64,000 nucleotides of DNA from Rhizoctonia solani (lineage: Eukaryota > Basidiomycota > Agaricomycetes > Cantharellales > Ceratobasidiaceae), in the NCBI RefSeq assembly GCF_016906535.1, contig NC_057384.1, positions 1,550,001-1,614,000 of the forward strand. Direction: 5' to 3'. Below the pieces are notes generated by a model. That model worked only from the letters and a program-made list of their open reading frames with translations, did no database searches and was not told the origin of the DNA. Shown piece by piece: positions 24,990 to 34,802 of this stretch. Each line of letters starts with the position of its first letter. Within the stretch, counting starts at the first letter, position 1. A program made the translations under genes and the position numbers.

Positions 24990-25509
24990 TTGTAAAATTG
25001 ACTTGTTGTAGGCTTGATCGACAAACGAGAAGACTCCTAGTACTAGCACAAGGGAAAAAACCGTGATCGGGGCCACCTTGCGGGACATAATAATCAAAAG
25101 TCCCCCACCCCCACGTAGTACCGAATTGCTATAAGGCTAACGAGTCCTATCGTCCGCATACCACGAGTTTCGCCGGAACTCTGCAGTTAGCGGCCCTAGT
25201 CAGCTGAAGTACCCGCTTGCAAAAAACCCGCTCATATCACGATCACCAGATCTGTTGATTTGTTGTAGGGATTGTCCAACGCTAGGTATTTGACGCAAGG
25301 GTTTAGCGTTTACATACTGCAAAAAAACCGCTCCTAAGTCCTGTATCAGGCACTATCACTCCCCACACGGTTTCATTATTCCATCCACACGCTCTGGCGT
25401 CCCACACCCCTACTCTCGTCCCGCTAGTTGCTCCAGCCGCCGCTCAATTCCATCCCATTCCCAACCACCCACTCGCAGCCCATCTCCCGCTCCGCGAGAC
25501 CTGTCAAGG

Positions 25510-26691
25510 ATGGAACCAGAGCCGTCCACTTCCGCTCTCCTCGAGGCTATCACAGCCCTCACCGCCACAGTTGGGTCCTTGCAGGCCCAAATCACATCCC
25601 AAGGCCAACAGCTCCTCGAGCTCAAAGCCATATGCAAGGAAACCGCGGACCTCCTTGGAGACAAAGACCAGGGAGCCCCTCAAACCCAGCCTGGCCCATC
25701 GACTGGGCCTGTCACTCCTCCCACCCACCAGGGAGGAGAAACCCACACTCCAGGCACGGTTAGGCCTGGGCTCAAGGCCCCGTTCCGGCCCTCAAGGGGA
25801 ACTGGATTTGACTCAGAGGATGAAGAACCAAGGGCTCCCAAAAAGGAGCCTCAAGGAACGCCTAGAAGGCACTTGGGGTCCCTCACCCCCTTCAATGCAG
25901 GGTCCAGTGTAAAAAGACCCAAGATGGACCTTCCCGACCCCTACAAGGGTGACACTAGGGGACGAAAGGCCACTCAGTGGCTTGACCGGATGATGCTGTG
26001 GGTAGCTCTCCACCGCGATCAATTCGACGAAGAAGAGCAGATGGTTGTGTGGATTTTATACCACATGACAGACAAGGCCGCCGACTGGGCTCTCCCCATC
26101 ATTGGGAACATCATCAAGGGCGAGGGTAACCCCCCCACCACCATCCAGGCCCTGACAGGCAAATTCAAGGAGGCATTCGCTGACCCCAATGCCAAGCGGG
26201 CGGCCGCCAGAAAAATAGCCGCGCTCTCCCAAGTCACCACAACCGCCGAGTATGTAACGGAGTTCCGCAACCTCATGGCGGAACTCGACTGGAACGAGGA
26301 GGCCTACATCGCGCAGTTCACGCGAGGTCTCCACTGGAAAGTTAAGGAACTACTATCAACCAAGGATAGTGTCCCCGACGAACTTGAAGCAATTTTTGCG
26401 GCTTCCATCAAAATTGACAATATTCGCCGCGAAAATGAGGAGAACCGCCCTAAAAAGGCACCAGCCAAGCCCCCGGCCACCGTGGCCACCTCCACTACCA
26501 CCACTAGGGTCCGCCTATCCGAGGATCCCAATTATGTCACCCCGGAGGAACAAGACCGCCGCCGCGCAGCCGGGCTATGCGTTAAATGCGGGCAAAAAGG
26601 GCATGGGATCAAACAGTGCCCCAACGGTTGGAAAGCCACGATCAAGGAGGTTGCCAAGGTGGCAGAAGAAGAGGGTTCGGGAAAAGATTGA
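25510..26691 (+). CDS. gag: Gag of gypsy element 1, 393 aa
   Basis: Capsid-nucleocapsid precursor that packages the element RNA in cytoplasmic particles. It opens MEPEPSTSALLEAI and has a short coiled-coil-like stretch (residues 8-55) and a Pro-rich linker (residues 60-130). The retrotransposon gag capsid domain starts about residue 145 (ATQWLDRMMLWVALHRDQF) and runs to about 300. One zinc knuckle, CVKCGQKGHGIKQCP, is at about residues 357-371. The start at 25510 is supported by the matching Gag start in element 2. It ends four codons after the slippery site used to enter pol. Confidence 0.93.
   Translation: MEPEPSTSALLEAITALTATVGSLQAQITSQGQQLLELKAICKETADLLGDKDQGAPQTQPGPSTGPVTPPTHQGGETHTPGTVRPGLKAPFRPSRGTGFDSEDEEPRAPKKEPQGTPRRHLGSLTPFNAGSSVKRPKMDLPDPYKGDTRGRKATQWLDRMMLWVALHRDQFDEEEQMVVWILYHMTDKAADWALPIIGNIIKGEGNPPTTIQALTGKFKEAFADPNAKRAAARKIAALSQVTTTAEYVTEFRNLMAELDWNEEAYIAQFTRGLHWKVKELLSTKDSVPDELEAIFAASIKIDNIRRENEENRPKKAPAKPPATVATSTTTTRVRLSEDPNYVTPEEQDRRRAAGLCVKCGQKGHGIKQCPNGWKATIKEVAKVAEEEGSGKD
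26679..26685 (+). promoter_or_regulatory. -1 ribosomal frameshift site G GGA AAA (element 1)
   Basis: In the gag frame the bases read ..G GGA AAA, the X XXY YYZ pattern, two codons before the gag stop. Slipping back one base leads into the pol frame with no stop (reading GKRLKSRTAAK). The identical heptamer and context occur in element 2 at 40327-40333. I did not fold the downstream RNA. Confidence 0.75.
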
Positions 26692-29600
26692 AGTCGAGGA
26701 CTGCTGCCAAGCCCCCGACTAACAAGGACAATATAGATAGAATCGAATTTGTAAATCTAGGACTGGATTCAAATAAAAAACCGCTATTATTTATCAATCT
26801 AGTTGTCCAAAATTTCCCGGCAGAACCCCTTAAAACCCTAATCGACTCTGGAGCCTCATCGAATTTCATTTCCCCCTCGATTGTGGAAAAATATAAAATA
26901 CCAAAAACCCAACTCAAAAATCCACGAGTTGTGAGGATGTTAGATGGTACAATTTCACAGACTGGTCGCATATGGCACCAGGTTCAACTCGCGGTCTTGG
27001 CCAATGGCCACCCCCACACCATCCCTTTCCTTGTTTGCCCCATAGGCAACACACCGGCTATTCTAGGCATGACATGGTTAACGGCAGAAGCTCCTTTGAT
27101 TGATTGGCAACAGGGATTAGTCACCTTCCCTGAACAAGTCCAAATTGCCTTGGAAGAAGAAGCGGACTCAGATCCTTTAGCAGACCTCCCCCCTCAGTAC
27201 CATGAGTTTGCTAAAGTCTTTGGCAAAGAAGAATTCAAGGTCCTCCCTCCACATAGGGAGTATGACATATCCATTGACCTTGTCCCGGACGCCAAACTGT
27301 CTCCCGGACCCATATATGGCATGACTGATGCGGAATCCAAGGCACTAAAGCAACATATAGACGAAGAATTGGCAACAGGAAAAATCCGCCCTAGTACCTC
27401 CTCTGCCGGCGCTCCCGTCATGTTTGTCAAGAAGGCGGATGGGTCCCTTAGATTAGTCATTGATTACAGAAAGCTGAACGATGTTACCCATAAGAACGTG
27501 TATCCCTTACCAAGGCAGGACGACCTCATGGCCAAACTGAGGCATGCCAAGATCTTCACCAAGTTGGACTTGCGCTGGGGTTACAACAACGTCCGTATCA
27601 AGGAAGGGGATGAATGGAAGACAGCCTTCAGAACCAAATATGGTCTATTCGAGTACTTAGTCATGCCATTTGGACTCACCAACGCCCCAGCCGCATTCCA
27701 GCACTTTATGAATGATCTGTTTCGGGACCTCATTGACGTCACTGTGGTTATCTACTTGGACGACATCCTAATCTTCTCAGAGAACCCCAAGGACCACCCA
27801 ACCCATGTCAGGGAAGTCCTATCACGTTTGATGAAGAACCAGTTGTTCTGTAAACTTTCCAAGTGTCACTTCCACGTCACTACGGTTGACTACCTTGGCA
27901 TCATTATATCCCCTGCGGGCTTCTCTATGGACCAAAAGAAAATCGAGGCAGTAACGTCATGGCCCCAGCCCAAGACAGTCAAGCAAGTCCAGGCGTTCCT
28001 AGGGTTTGTTAATTACCTCAGGCGGTTCATTCCCAACTTCAGCTTGGTCGCACGTCCGCTCCACAACCTCACAAAAAAGGAAACCCCCTGGTCATGGGGC
28101 AACCTAGAGGAATTAGCATTCAAGGAGTTGAAATCTCTGGTTACAAAATCTCCGGTCTTGATCCACTCCAACCCAGCACTACCCTATTACCTTGAAACAG
28201 ATGCATCAGGGGTAGCAATGGGGGCAATACTCAGCCAACGAGGACCAGATAACCGATTACATCCCATTGCCTATATGTCCAAGTCATTTTCGGGAGCAGA
28301 GGCTAATTACGACACCCACGATAAGGAGCTCCTGGCTATCATTAAGGCACTAGAGGAATGGAGAATATTCTTGGAATCAACGGACAAGCCGGTACAAGTG
28401 TTCACAGATCACCGGAATCTGGAATATTGGATGCAGGCACGGACATTCAACAGAAGGCATGCCAGATGGCGCGTATTTCTGAGCGATTTCAACTTTGAAA
28501 TTCACTATCGCCCAGGAAAACAATCAGGAAAGCCAGATGCCCTCTCCAGAAGATCAGACTTTACAGACACCCCCGCCAAACCAGAAGTCATGTTACCATC
28601 AGAAGTTTTTGCCAACACGTCTGAGGAAGAACTTGAGATTGTCACGGAAATTTGAAGCAAGTTGAGGGAGGACCCTTCCCTAGAACCCATCATCCAGTTC
28701 CTGACGGAAGATGCAGACAATGCACCCCCATCTATCCGAAAGGCCTATTGAGATTACGACTGGGAGGAGGATCTTCTATGGTACCGAGGGAAACTAGTGG
28801 TTCCAGATTCAGAACCTATCAAGGAAAGACTATTGAGGGAATTTCACGACTCCCCATTGGCAGGGCACCCAGGCCAACAAAGGACACTTGAACTGATCAG
28901 CCAAAGCTATTGGTGGCCAGGAATGAAATCTTCAGCAAAAGAATGGGTTGAATGCTGTCCCACATGCCAAGCAAACCAACGAGCACACGCCCCAGTCATA
29001 GCCCTGAAACCCCTAGAAGTCCCCCCATTTCCATTCCACACGATCTCTTACGACTTCATCACGGGTTTCCCCAAGTCAAATGGACACAACGCAATCCTGG
29101 TAGTGATTGACTCCTTTTCCAAATTTGGTCACTTCATCCCAACCTCGAAGAAGGTCACAGCCAAGGGTCTAGCAGATTTATTCGTATGCCACGTCTGGAA
29201 ACTACACGGATTACCGGTCAAAACAATCTCGGACCGCGGAACCACATTCACAGGCAAATTCCTAAGGGCGCTATACCAACGGCTCGGAATAAAACCGGCC
29301 TTCTCCTCAGCCTACCACCCGGAATCAGATGGGCAAACGGAGCGGGTGAACCAGTTCATTGAGTTCTACCTCAGATCCTACGTTGCAGCGGACCACTCAG
29401 ACTGGGCCACATGGTTACCATTGGCAGAATACGCTTACAATAATGCAAAACACTCTGCCACAGGGAAAACCCCTTTTGAATTGGTATATGGAAGGAACCC
29501 TGTCATGAACCCATCCAATATCCCTGCCAATGTTCCCGAAGCAGACCTGGTGGCCAACACTCTAGCTCAAGAATGGAAGGAAGCCGAGTCAGCCCTCAGA

Positions 29601-30095
29601 ATGAGCAAGGAACGAATGTCCCGAGATCAAGGGAAGGTACCGGAATACTCAGTAGGCAAGAAAGTTTGGCTAGATGGAAAAAACGTGGAACTTAGGACCA
29701 ATTCAAACAAGTTAGACCCCAAACGACTTGGTCCCTTCAAAGTCATTGAAAGAATCTCTAGCCACGCCTACCGCCTAGAACTCCCAGAGACCCTGAAGAT
29801 CCATGACGTTTTTTATGTTGGGTTATTGTCCAAAAGTCACAAGTCACCAAGCCAACCATTTCCAAGCCGACCCCCTCCTGAGACAATAGAAGGGGAAGAA
29901 GAGTACAAAGTTGAACAGATCATCGACTCCAAAAGACAACGAGGAAAATGGTTCTACCTGATTAAATGGAGAGGCTATGGCCCTGAAGATAATTCATGGG
30001 AACCCGAGGAACTCTTAGAAAATAGCCAAGAAGAGATCAAGCGCTTCAACCAAGCAAGACTCAGAAAGGCTCGTGACGCCGCCAAGAGCCTTTAA
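26679..30095 (+). pseudogene. pol: Pol of gypsy element 1 with two in-frame TGA stops
   Basis: Domains in order: aspartic protease (LIDSGASSNFIS), reverse transcriptase with intact YLDD near 27760, RNase H (YLETDASGVAMGAIL, TDHRNLEYW), integrase zinc finger (HPGQQRT...CPTCQ), integrase core with SYDFITGFP, SDRGTTF and SDGQTERVN (D,D-35-E complete), and a chromodomain near the end (YKVEQIIDSK...KWRGYGPEDNSWEPEEL). The frame is interrupted by TGA at 28653-28655 and at 28749-28751, between RNase H and integrase. Element 2 has Cys and Lys codons at these places. RT and integrase are thus separated and the copy is probably not autonomous unless the stops are read through. Confidence 0.92.
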
Positions 30096-30105
30096 GGGGG
30101 GGCAA

Positions 30106-30664
30106 TGTTACAACCTCCTTGAATATACCATTAGAATCGCCCGATTTTTCTATTATTTTTAGTATTTTTTACGGACTCTATATCTTTTATTTTTCGATCA
30201 CGTGACCTCGGCGCTTATCATGCCGAGATGCTGCGCCGAGATGCCGTGCCAAGGGCGCTTAGGAGAAATCCACGCTTCTACGCAGTCCGCAGCATGCTTC
30301 CTTTTTCCAACATGTACTTCTTTTCTCACGTGCACAGACCATGTAGATAGCGCACTTATGTCTATAAATACAGCAGGGAAATTGCTTGGAAACACCAAGT
30401 CAATTTTACCTCGTCTCTTACTCATTAGAGAAGGTAGCCAGCCAGCTAAGTAGCCGGCCCCCTAGTAGTATCAGTTGCTTACCCCTTATATACACCTACC
30501 ACACCTCCCAGGCCTAAGGCCCCCACGCAGTAGTATAGAAGTAGCAGACCGCCTTAAGCGGTACTAGGATAGCCTTAGTTAGTTAGTTTACATAAGCTTG
30601 TAGTAGTACGGCCTCAAGTGCCCGCCTCCACTAGCGTGTACCCACATTATAGTGGTGTACGACA
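30106..30664 (+). repeat. 3' LTR of gypsy element 1
   Basis: 559 bp, equal in length to the 5' LTR. Four differences from it, each at a CpG in the 5' copy (CpG to TpG three times, CpG to CpA once). The polypurine tract AAGGGGGGGCAA precedes it. Confidence 0.95.
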
Positions 30665-30669
30665 TTCAG

Positions 30670-30704
30670 GCAATTCTAATGGTATATGTTAGGAGGTTAT
30701 AACA
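30670..30704 (-). repeat. 3' LTR of gypsy element 2, remaining 35 bp
   Basis: GCAATTCTAATGG...GGTTATAACA continues the LTR broken at 24430 and ends at the polypurine tract of element 2 (30705-30716, C-rich on this strand). Confidence 0.9.
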
Positions 30705-30715
30705 TTGCCCCCCCC

Positions 30716-31153
30716 TTAAAGGCTCTTGGCGGAGTCACAAGCCTTTTTCAGTCGTGACTTGTTGAAGCATTGGATCTCCTCTTGGCTGTGTTCTAGGAGT
30801 TCTTCCGGTTCCCAGGAATTGTCTTCCGGACCATAACCCTTCCATTTAATTAGGTAGAACCATTTTCCCCGTTGTTGCTTGGAGTCAATGATTTGTTTGA
30901 CCTTGTACTCCTCTTCCCCTTCTATTGTTTCAGGAGGGGGTCTTTCTGGAAATGGTTGACTGGGGGATTTGTGTGCTTTGGATAGTAATCCTACATAGAA
31001 CATGTCATGGATTTTTAGGGTGTCTGGGAGTTTTAGGCAGTAGGCGTGACTTGATATTTTCTCTGTGACTTCAAATGGACCCAGCCACTTGGGGTCCAGC
31101 TTGTTAGAGTTTGTCCTAAGTTCTACATTTTTTCCATCAAGCCAGACTTTCTC
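30716..31153 (-). pseudogene. pol: Pol of gypsy element 2, C-terminal piece with chromodomain
   Basis: The piece starts within integrase (KVWLDGKNVELRTNSNKL) and ends with a chromodomain (YKVKQIIDSK, KWKGYGPEDNSWEPEEL) and the same last residues as element 1. It is cut from the rest of pol at 37344 by element 3. No stop occurs inside the piece. Confidence 0.92.
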
Positions 31154-31621
31154 TGTCATGACCCAATCCATTCTGTCCATGAGTCCTGACCTTGTCAAGC
31201 CTCCAACACACTCATGTTGCACACCAACATGACCGCAAGCACGCATATACTCGCACATATGCACTCAGAACCTCCAGGTTCCCACATATAAGAGACTTAT
31301 GGTCGACATGGCTGGACTTAGTGATATTCTCTAAGTCCAGGTCACATGACCTCCCCCCCTCCAGTCCTTTATCAAATACTATACTAAACTACTACGGATT
31401 TGAGGTGGGGGGGGGATGACATAATCTCTTCTATAATAATATATTATTCAGACCTTGCCTGCGGGCTCCCTTAACATTGGCCCGCGGCTAGGGGGGCGGG
31501 GGGAGTGCAATGTCCCCCAGCAACTTATATTATTAATATATCACTGTGCATCATATATACTATATATATCTTTGACAGTGGATATATATGGTAATAACCC
31601 CTCCAGATATGGGTTATGACA
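31154..31621 (+). repeat. 5' LTR of element 3
   Basis: 468 bp, inverted ends TGTCAT(G/A)ACCC, a TATAAG at 31287-31292, a 14 bp AT palindrome at 31435-31448 and a GC-rich hairpin at 31457-31488. Confidence 0.93.
31457..31488. other. GC-rich hairpin in the element 3 LTR (possible replication origin)
   Basis: Arms GCCTGCGGGC and GCCCGCGGC pair with one bulged base around the loop TCCCTTAACATTG. The second LTR has the same structure at 37179-37210 with one C-to-T change in the right arm. An AT palindrome (AATAATATATTATT) is 8 bp upstream. A GC stem with an AT-rich loop is the form of a CRESS virus origin, but the loop is not the conserved TAATATTAC nonamer. Confidence 0.4.
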
Positions 31622-31938
31622 TTGAAATCAAGCTGCTTACCTATACCCAGTATATATATACATATATATGTGTATATGTATTGCCTATAGGGGATGTAGG
31701 GATGACTAATGCCTCTACATCAATGATGCACAACATATTGTCCCAACAACACGACTTCAGATTACCATTTATGGTAACTCACCTTCCTAATTAGGAAAGA
31801 GACATAACTTGAAGAAGACTTTCAAGACAAATAGAGACTAAGCAACCTAGACCTACCAAAAATGGCAATCCCCTTTCCAAATTAGGAAAGAAGATGAAAT
31901 GGATGGATGACTTAGCTTAGTCAGCTGAACTCTGATGA

Positions 31939-32086
31939 GTCAGCAACCAGATCACATGATCAACTCATTGATGACAAATCAAGTATGACTAAGCATGATG
32001 ACAAATGCTTAGTCAGCAACCAGGTCACATGATCAACTCATGAATGACAAATCAACTATGACCAAGCATAATGACAAATGCTTAGT
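31939..32086 (+). repeat. Tandem repeat, two units of about 73 bp
   Basis: GTCAGCAACCAGATCACATGATCAACTCA... is repeated head to tail with a few substitutions in the leader of element 3. Each unit contains a TCACATGATCA palindromic core. Confidence 0.75.
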
Positions 32087-32687
32087 CATCAAGTACTACC
32101 TGCACTGCCACAATCACATGATGATGGCTGTGCTTGATCTCCAGGTAAAACCAGGCTGGATTGGGGAATAGAATTACCATATAAGGAAATTGGATGAGTC
32201 ATACTTATATTGTGGCTGTGCATGCCAAGAGTATGAGTCATACTTAAGCAGTGTTCCACGTGATCATGTGCTAAAAATAGAACCAACTCTGCCAAGACCT
32301 CACCTCACCGGTGTATTTCTTGGCATCTGATTGGCTAATCAAGCACTGCCACATGGTTTTTTGACTCATACTGCTTCTTGAGGCTGTGCTCCAGCTCTGA
32401 GAGGCTGTGCTCCTATTTGAAATATGTATATAGACCCAAGTGATGCCCAGGTATATATAGGGGTGGAACAAGCTGCTTAGAAAGCCAGCTTGATTTCCCT
32501 TGTCTTACAACCTATAGGGACAAGCAGGTGTTGCTACACCTCAAAAAGAGCAACTGCATGATTTATTTGAAATTCAACTATCAACAACTGTCAACAAAGG
32601 ATCTCCACTGATCCTTCTTTCTGATTAGTGATAAGAAGTACTGTCAGAGTCTTCTCATCACTAGGACCCTAGGTGTCCACTGCTTTA

Positions 32688-32822
32688 CTTGCAAATAGCT
32701 AAAGACTTCCTCTGTGGGTTGCGCTATTTTGCTCCTTACTAACTGAGACTTCTTGTCTTCTTCTTGCAAATAGCTAAAGACTTCCTTTGTGGGTTGCGCT
32801 ATTTGGCTTCTTACTGACTAAG
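32688..32822 (+). repeat. Direct repeat, two units of about 60 bp, 75 bp apart
   Basis: CTTGCAAATAGCTAAAGACTTCCT...GTGGGTTGCGCTATTT occurs at 32688 and 32763, just upstream of the first sense ORF of element 3. Confidence 0.75.
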
Positions 32823-32891
32823 ATAGGTATATCTTGGAACTTGCAAGTAATAGAGACTATTATAGTGCTCTATTTGACCTTTTGCAACAAT

Positions 32892-34127
32892 ATGGGAATT
32901 CATAAGATGCAACCTAGGTGTGTATTTGGGACTTTGCCCCAATTGGATAACCCTGAACATGATCATGTCATGGAGCTGACATCTCCTATGCAAGGCATGG
33001 AACAGGGACATCAGGAAGGAGTAGGAATCACCCCTTCTAAACAGGCTGACCAACTGGATATGGAATCATTTCAACTTGCCACAGCTAGGATCCTAGACCC
33101 TAGGCATGAGAATCCAGGGAATAACACACCCTTGGAGGACCCTGCCACCAGGGAAAAGGAAACCCCTTTGGTAGATGAGGCAACCAGGAATAAGACAGTG
33201 AAGGATTTTATTGAAGACTTTTTTGCCAAATTCCCTGAGGAAACTCAACCACCAAAAACTGAGGCAAACAGGAAACGGATTACTAATGACCACCTTACAA
33301 GTACCCAAAAGGTCTATGGATTCTTAATGGAACTAGTAATGGGAGTCAAAAGGTTGGAGAAACATATTGACAACCATCTAAAGATGGAACAGGAAATGCT
33401 GGATTGAGGCATTTCTCAGGAAGTGATTGATGAATTGGATAAAATACTTCCCTTGTCTTCCCTCTGGGAGGCTGAGAACTACAGTGAATCCAATTCCAAT
33501 AAATCAGGGTCTACTGAAATCCAATGTGAGGTGTGTGGGAGAACAAACCACTCTACTGAAGAACATAGGAAATCACGTGACCCTAGGGCAAAGGGCAATA
33601 AAGGGTCTGACAAGCGGAAAGATAAGGGTCCTGGCAACCCAGGGTATAAAGGAAGGCATCCCATGCCTGGGAAGTCATCTCAAACCACCACTGGCACCAC
33701 TACTTTCTTATCCATCCCCATTACTAAGACATCATGCCTGCCATCAGAACAGAGACCAGGATCTCCAAGGCCACTGGAGATGCCACCTCTTACCACCTTG
33801 ACAGATCCAGTGAGCACAGGACCAAGTTCCCTTGGTCCCAGGACAACCTGGATCAATGGGCACCCCCAGATCCATCCATGGGCTGGAACATGGGGAATGA
33901 TCAACCCCCTATCACCAACATCTATGACTGGCATAAGGTCATCACAAGATGTGACTCCTTCCAACAATCCAAGGCTTATGCCAAACTACTTGATCCCTCA
34001 GCAACCCTTGATTACATACCAATGGGTCAACAATGGAAATGCTACTGGATTGGAAGAACCCTACGCTGTCCAATCAGGGGATACCTCTGCTGGGTTGGCA
34101 GTGAGCCACCAAAACAACCCAAACTAA
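32892..34127 (+). pseudogene. Element 3 sense ORF A, gag-like with CCHH zinc knuckle, one internal stop
   Basis: The frame opens at an ATG at 32892 (MGIHKMQPRC), is acidic and helical, and is stopped by TGA at 33405-33407. It then remains open to 34127. After the stop comes a knuckle CEVCGRTNHSTEEH (C-x2-C-x4-H-x4-H), followed by a Lys/Arg-Gly-rich patch, as in nucleocapsids. The last part (from about 33720) is Ser/Thr/Pro-rich and probably out of frame, since the overlapping frame of ORF B looks more protein-like there. A gag origin is suggested by the knuckle and position only; no capsid domain is recognised. A similar CCHH knuckle occurs in the LINE ORF1 at the right end of the window. Confidence 0.5.
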
Positions 34128-34591
34128 TGCAAAGTACCAAGTTCTTTGTGTGTAGAGGTAATGTGGGTGCCTCTGTGGAGGATGTAGTGAGGGCCCCAGT
34201 GCTAAAGCACACAAGGAAGTTGGCAGAGTGGCATCTAGGCATTGAGGAAATTGATCCTGAATGGTGGATACCAATCTCAACAGTAAGGGAATGGCTGGCT
34301 GCGGAAATTGAAAACTGGAAAAACAAACTGCCATCAGGCTTAGGTGGCTATGTGGACAACCTCACTCCTGAGGATGTCTATTACATGATCCTAGAACGCG
34401 AAATGAGCATAGAGGATCTACATGACTGGCTCAAACAATGGGCCATGCAAGCAGCTCAGAATGATCTGAGCAGAAGTATATCTAACTTAGCAATCCATGA
34501 ACTAAGTGATGAAGGAGGACATGAGTCTGACCTTGAAAGTAACAAGGCCATGAACAAATGGAATCCCTTGGATTATGCTGATGGAATGTGA
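33734..34591 (+). CDS. Element 3 sense ORF B, unrecognised, up to 285 aa
   Basis: The frame lies -1 relative to ORF A and overlaps it. Composition is that of a real protein, rich in Trp (WSQDNLDQW, MGQQWKCYWIG, DPEWWIP, WLAAEIENW) and with an acidic tail. It may be entered by a -1 shift or a lost frame from ORF A, or by its own ATG at 33734. No domain is recognised. It occupies the place where an ambisense CRESS genome would keep its capsid gene, but nothing in the sequence shows that it is one. It ends about 210 bp before the convergent Rep gene; an inverted repeat TGGAATGT/ACATTCCA lies at 34582-34610. Confidence 0.5.
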   Translation: MPAIRTETRISKATGDATSYHLDRSSEHRTKFPWSQDNLDQWAPPDPSMGWNMGNDQPPITNIYDWHKVITRCDSFQQSKAYAKLLDPSATLDYIPMGQQWKCYWIGRTLRCPIRGYLCWVGSEPPKQPKLMQSTKFFVCRGNVGASVEDVVRAPVLKHTRKLAEWHLGIEEIDPEWWIPISTVREWLAAEIENWKNKLPSGLGGYVDNLTPEDVYYMILEREMSIEDLHDWLKQWAMQAAQNDLSRSISNLAIHELSDEGGHESDLESNKAMNKWNPLDYADGM

Positions 34592-34802
34592 TGAAATATG
34601 TAACATTCCATTAGTTACCTTACATTCTTCTCTTCTTCCTTTTCTTCCAATGTTTGATCCTTCTTAGTAACCATGTGTCTTATCTGATCTTCCAAGAATC
34701 ATTTTATCTCTAAATGCCAAATGGAGGAAGAGAAAGGATGCCTTTATTAAGACAGGAACCAGAACAGACAAGACAAGGAAAGACAAGACAAAGAGGAACT
34801 TT

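Larger units (their letters stand above)
24431..30664 (+). mobile_element. Gypsy element 1 (Ty3/gypsy chromovirus), near full length
   Basis: Two 559 bp LTRs (24431-24989 and 30106-30664) begin TGTTACAACC and end GTACGACA, and TTCAG flanks both sides (24426-24430, 30665-30669). Internal order is leader, gag, pol with protease, reverse transcriptase, RNase H, integrase and chromodomain, then the polypurine tract at 30094-30105. No tRNA primer site (TGG...) follows the 5' LTR; the next bases are TTGTAAAATTGACTT, shared with element 2. The LTRs differ at four positions only, so insertion is recent, but pol carries two stops. Confidence 0.95.

Noticed and set aside
33734..34591. ORF B of element 3 as a viral capsid protein
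   Set aside because: Only position suggests it; no jelly-roll or basic N-terminus pattern is evident, so I leave it unnamed.
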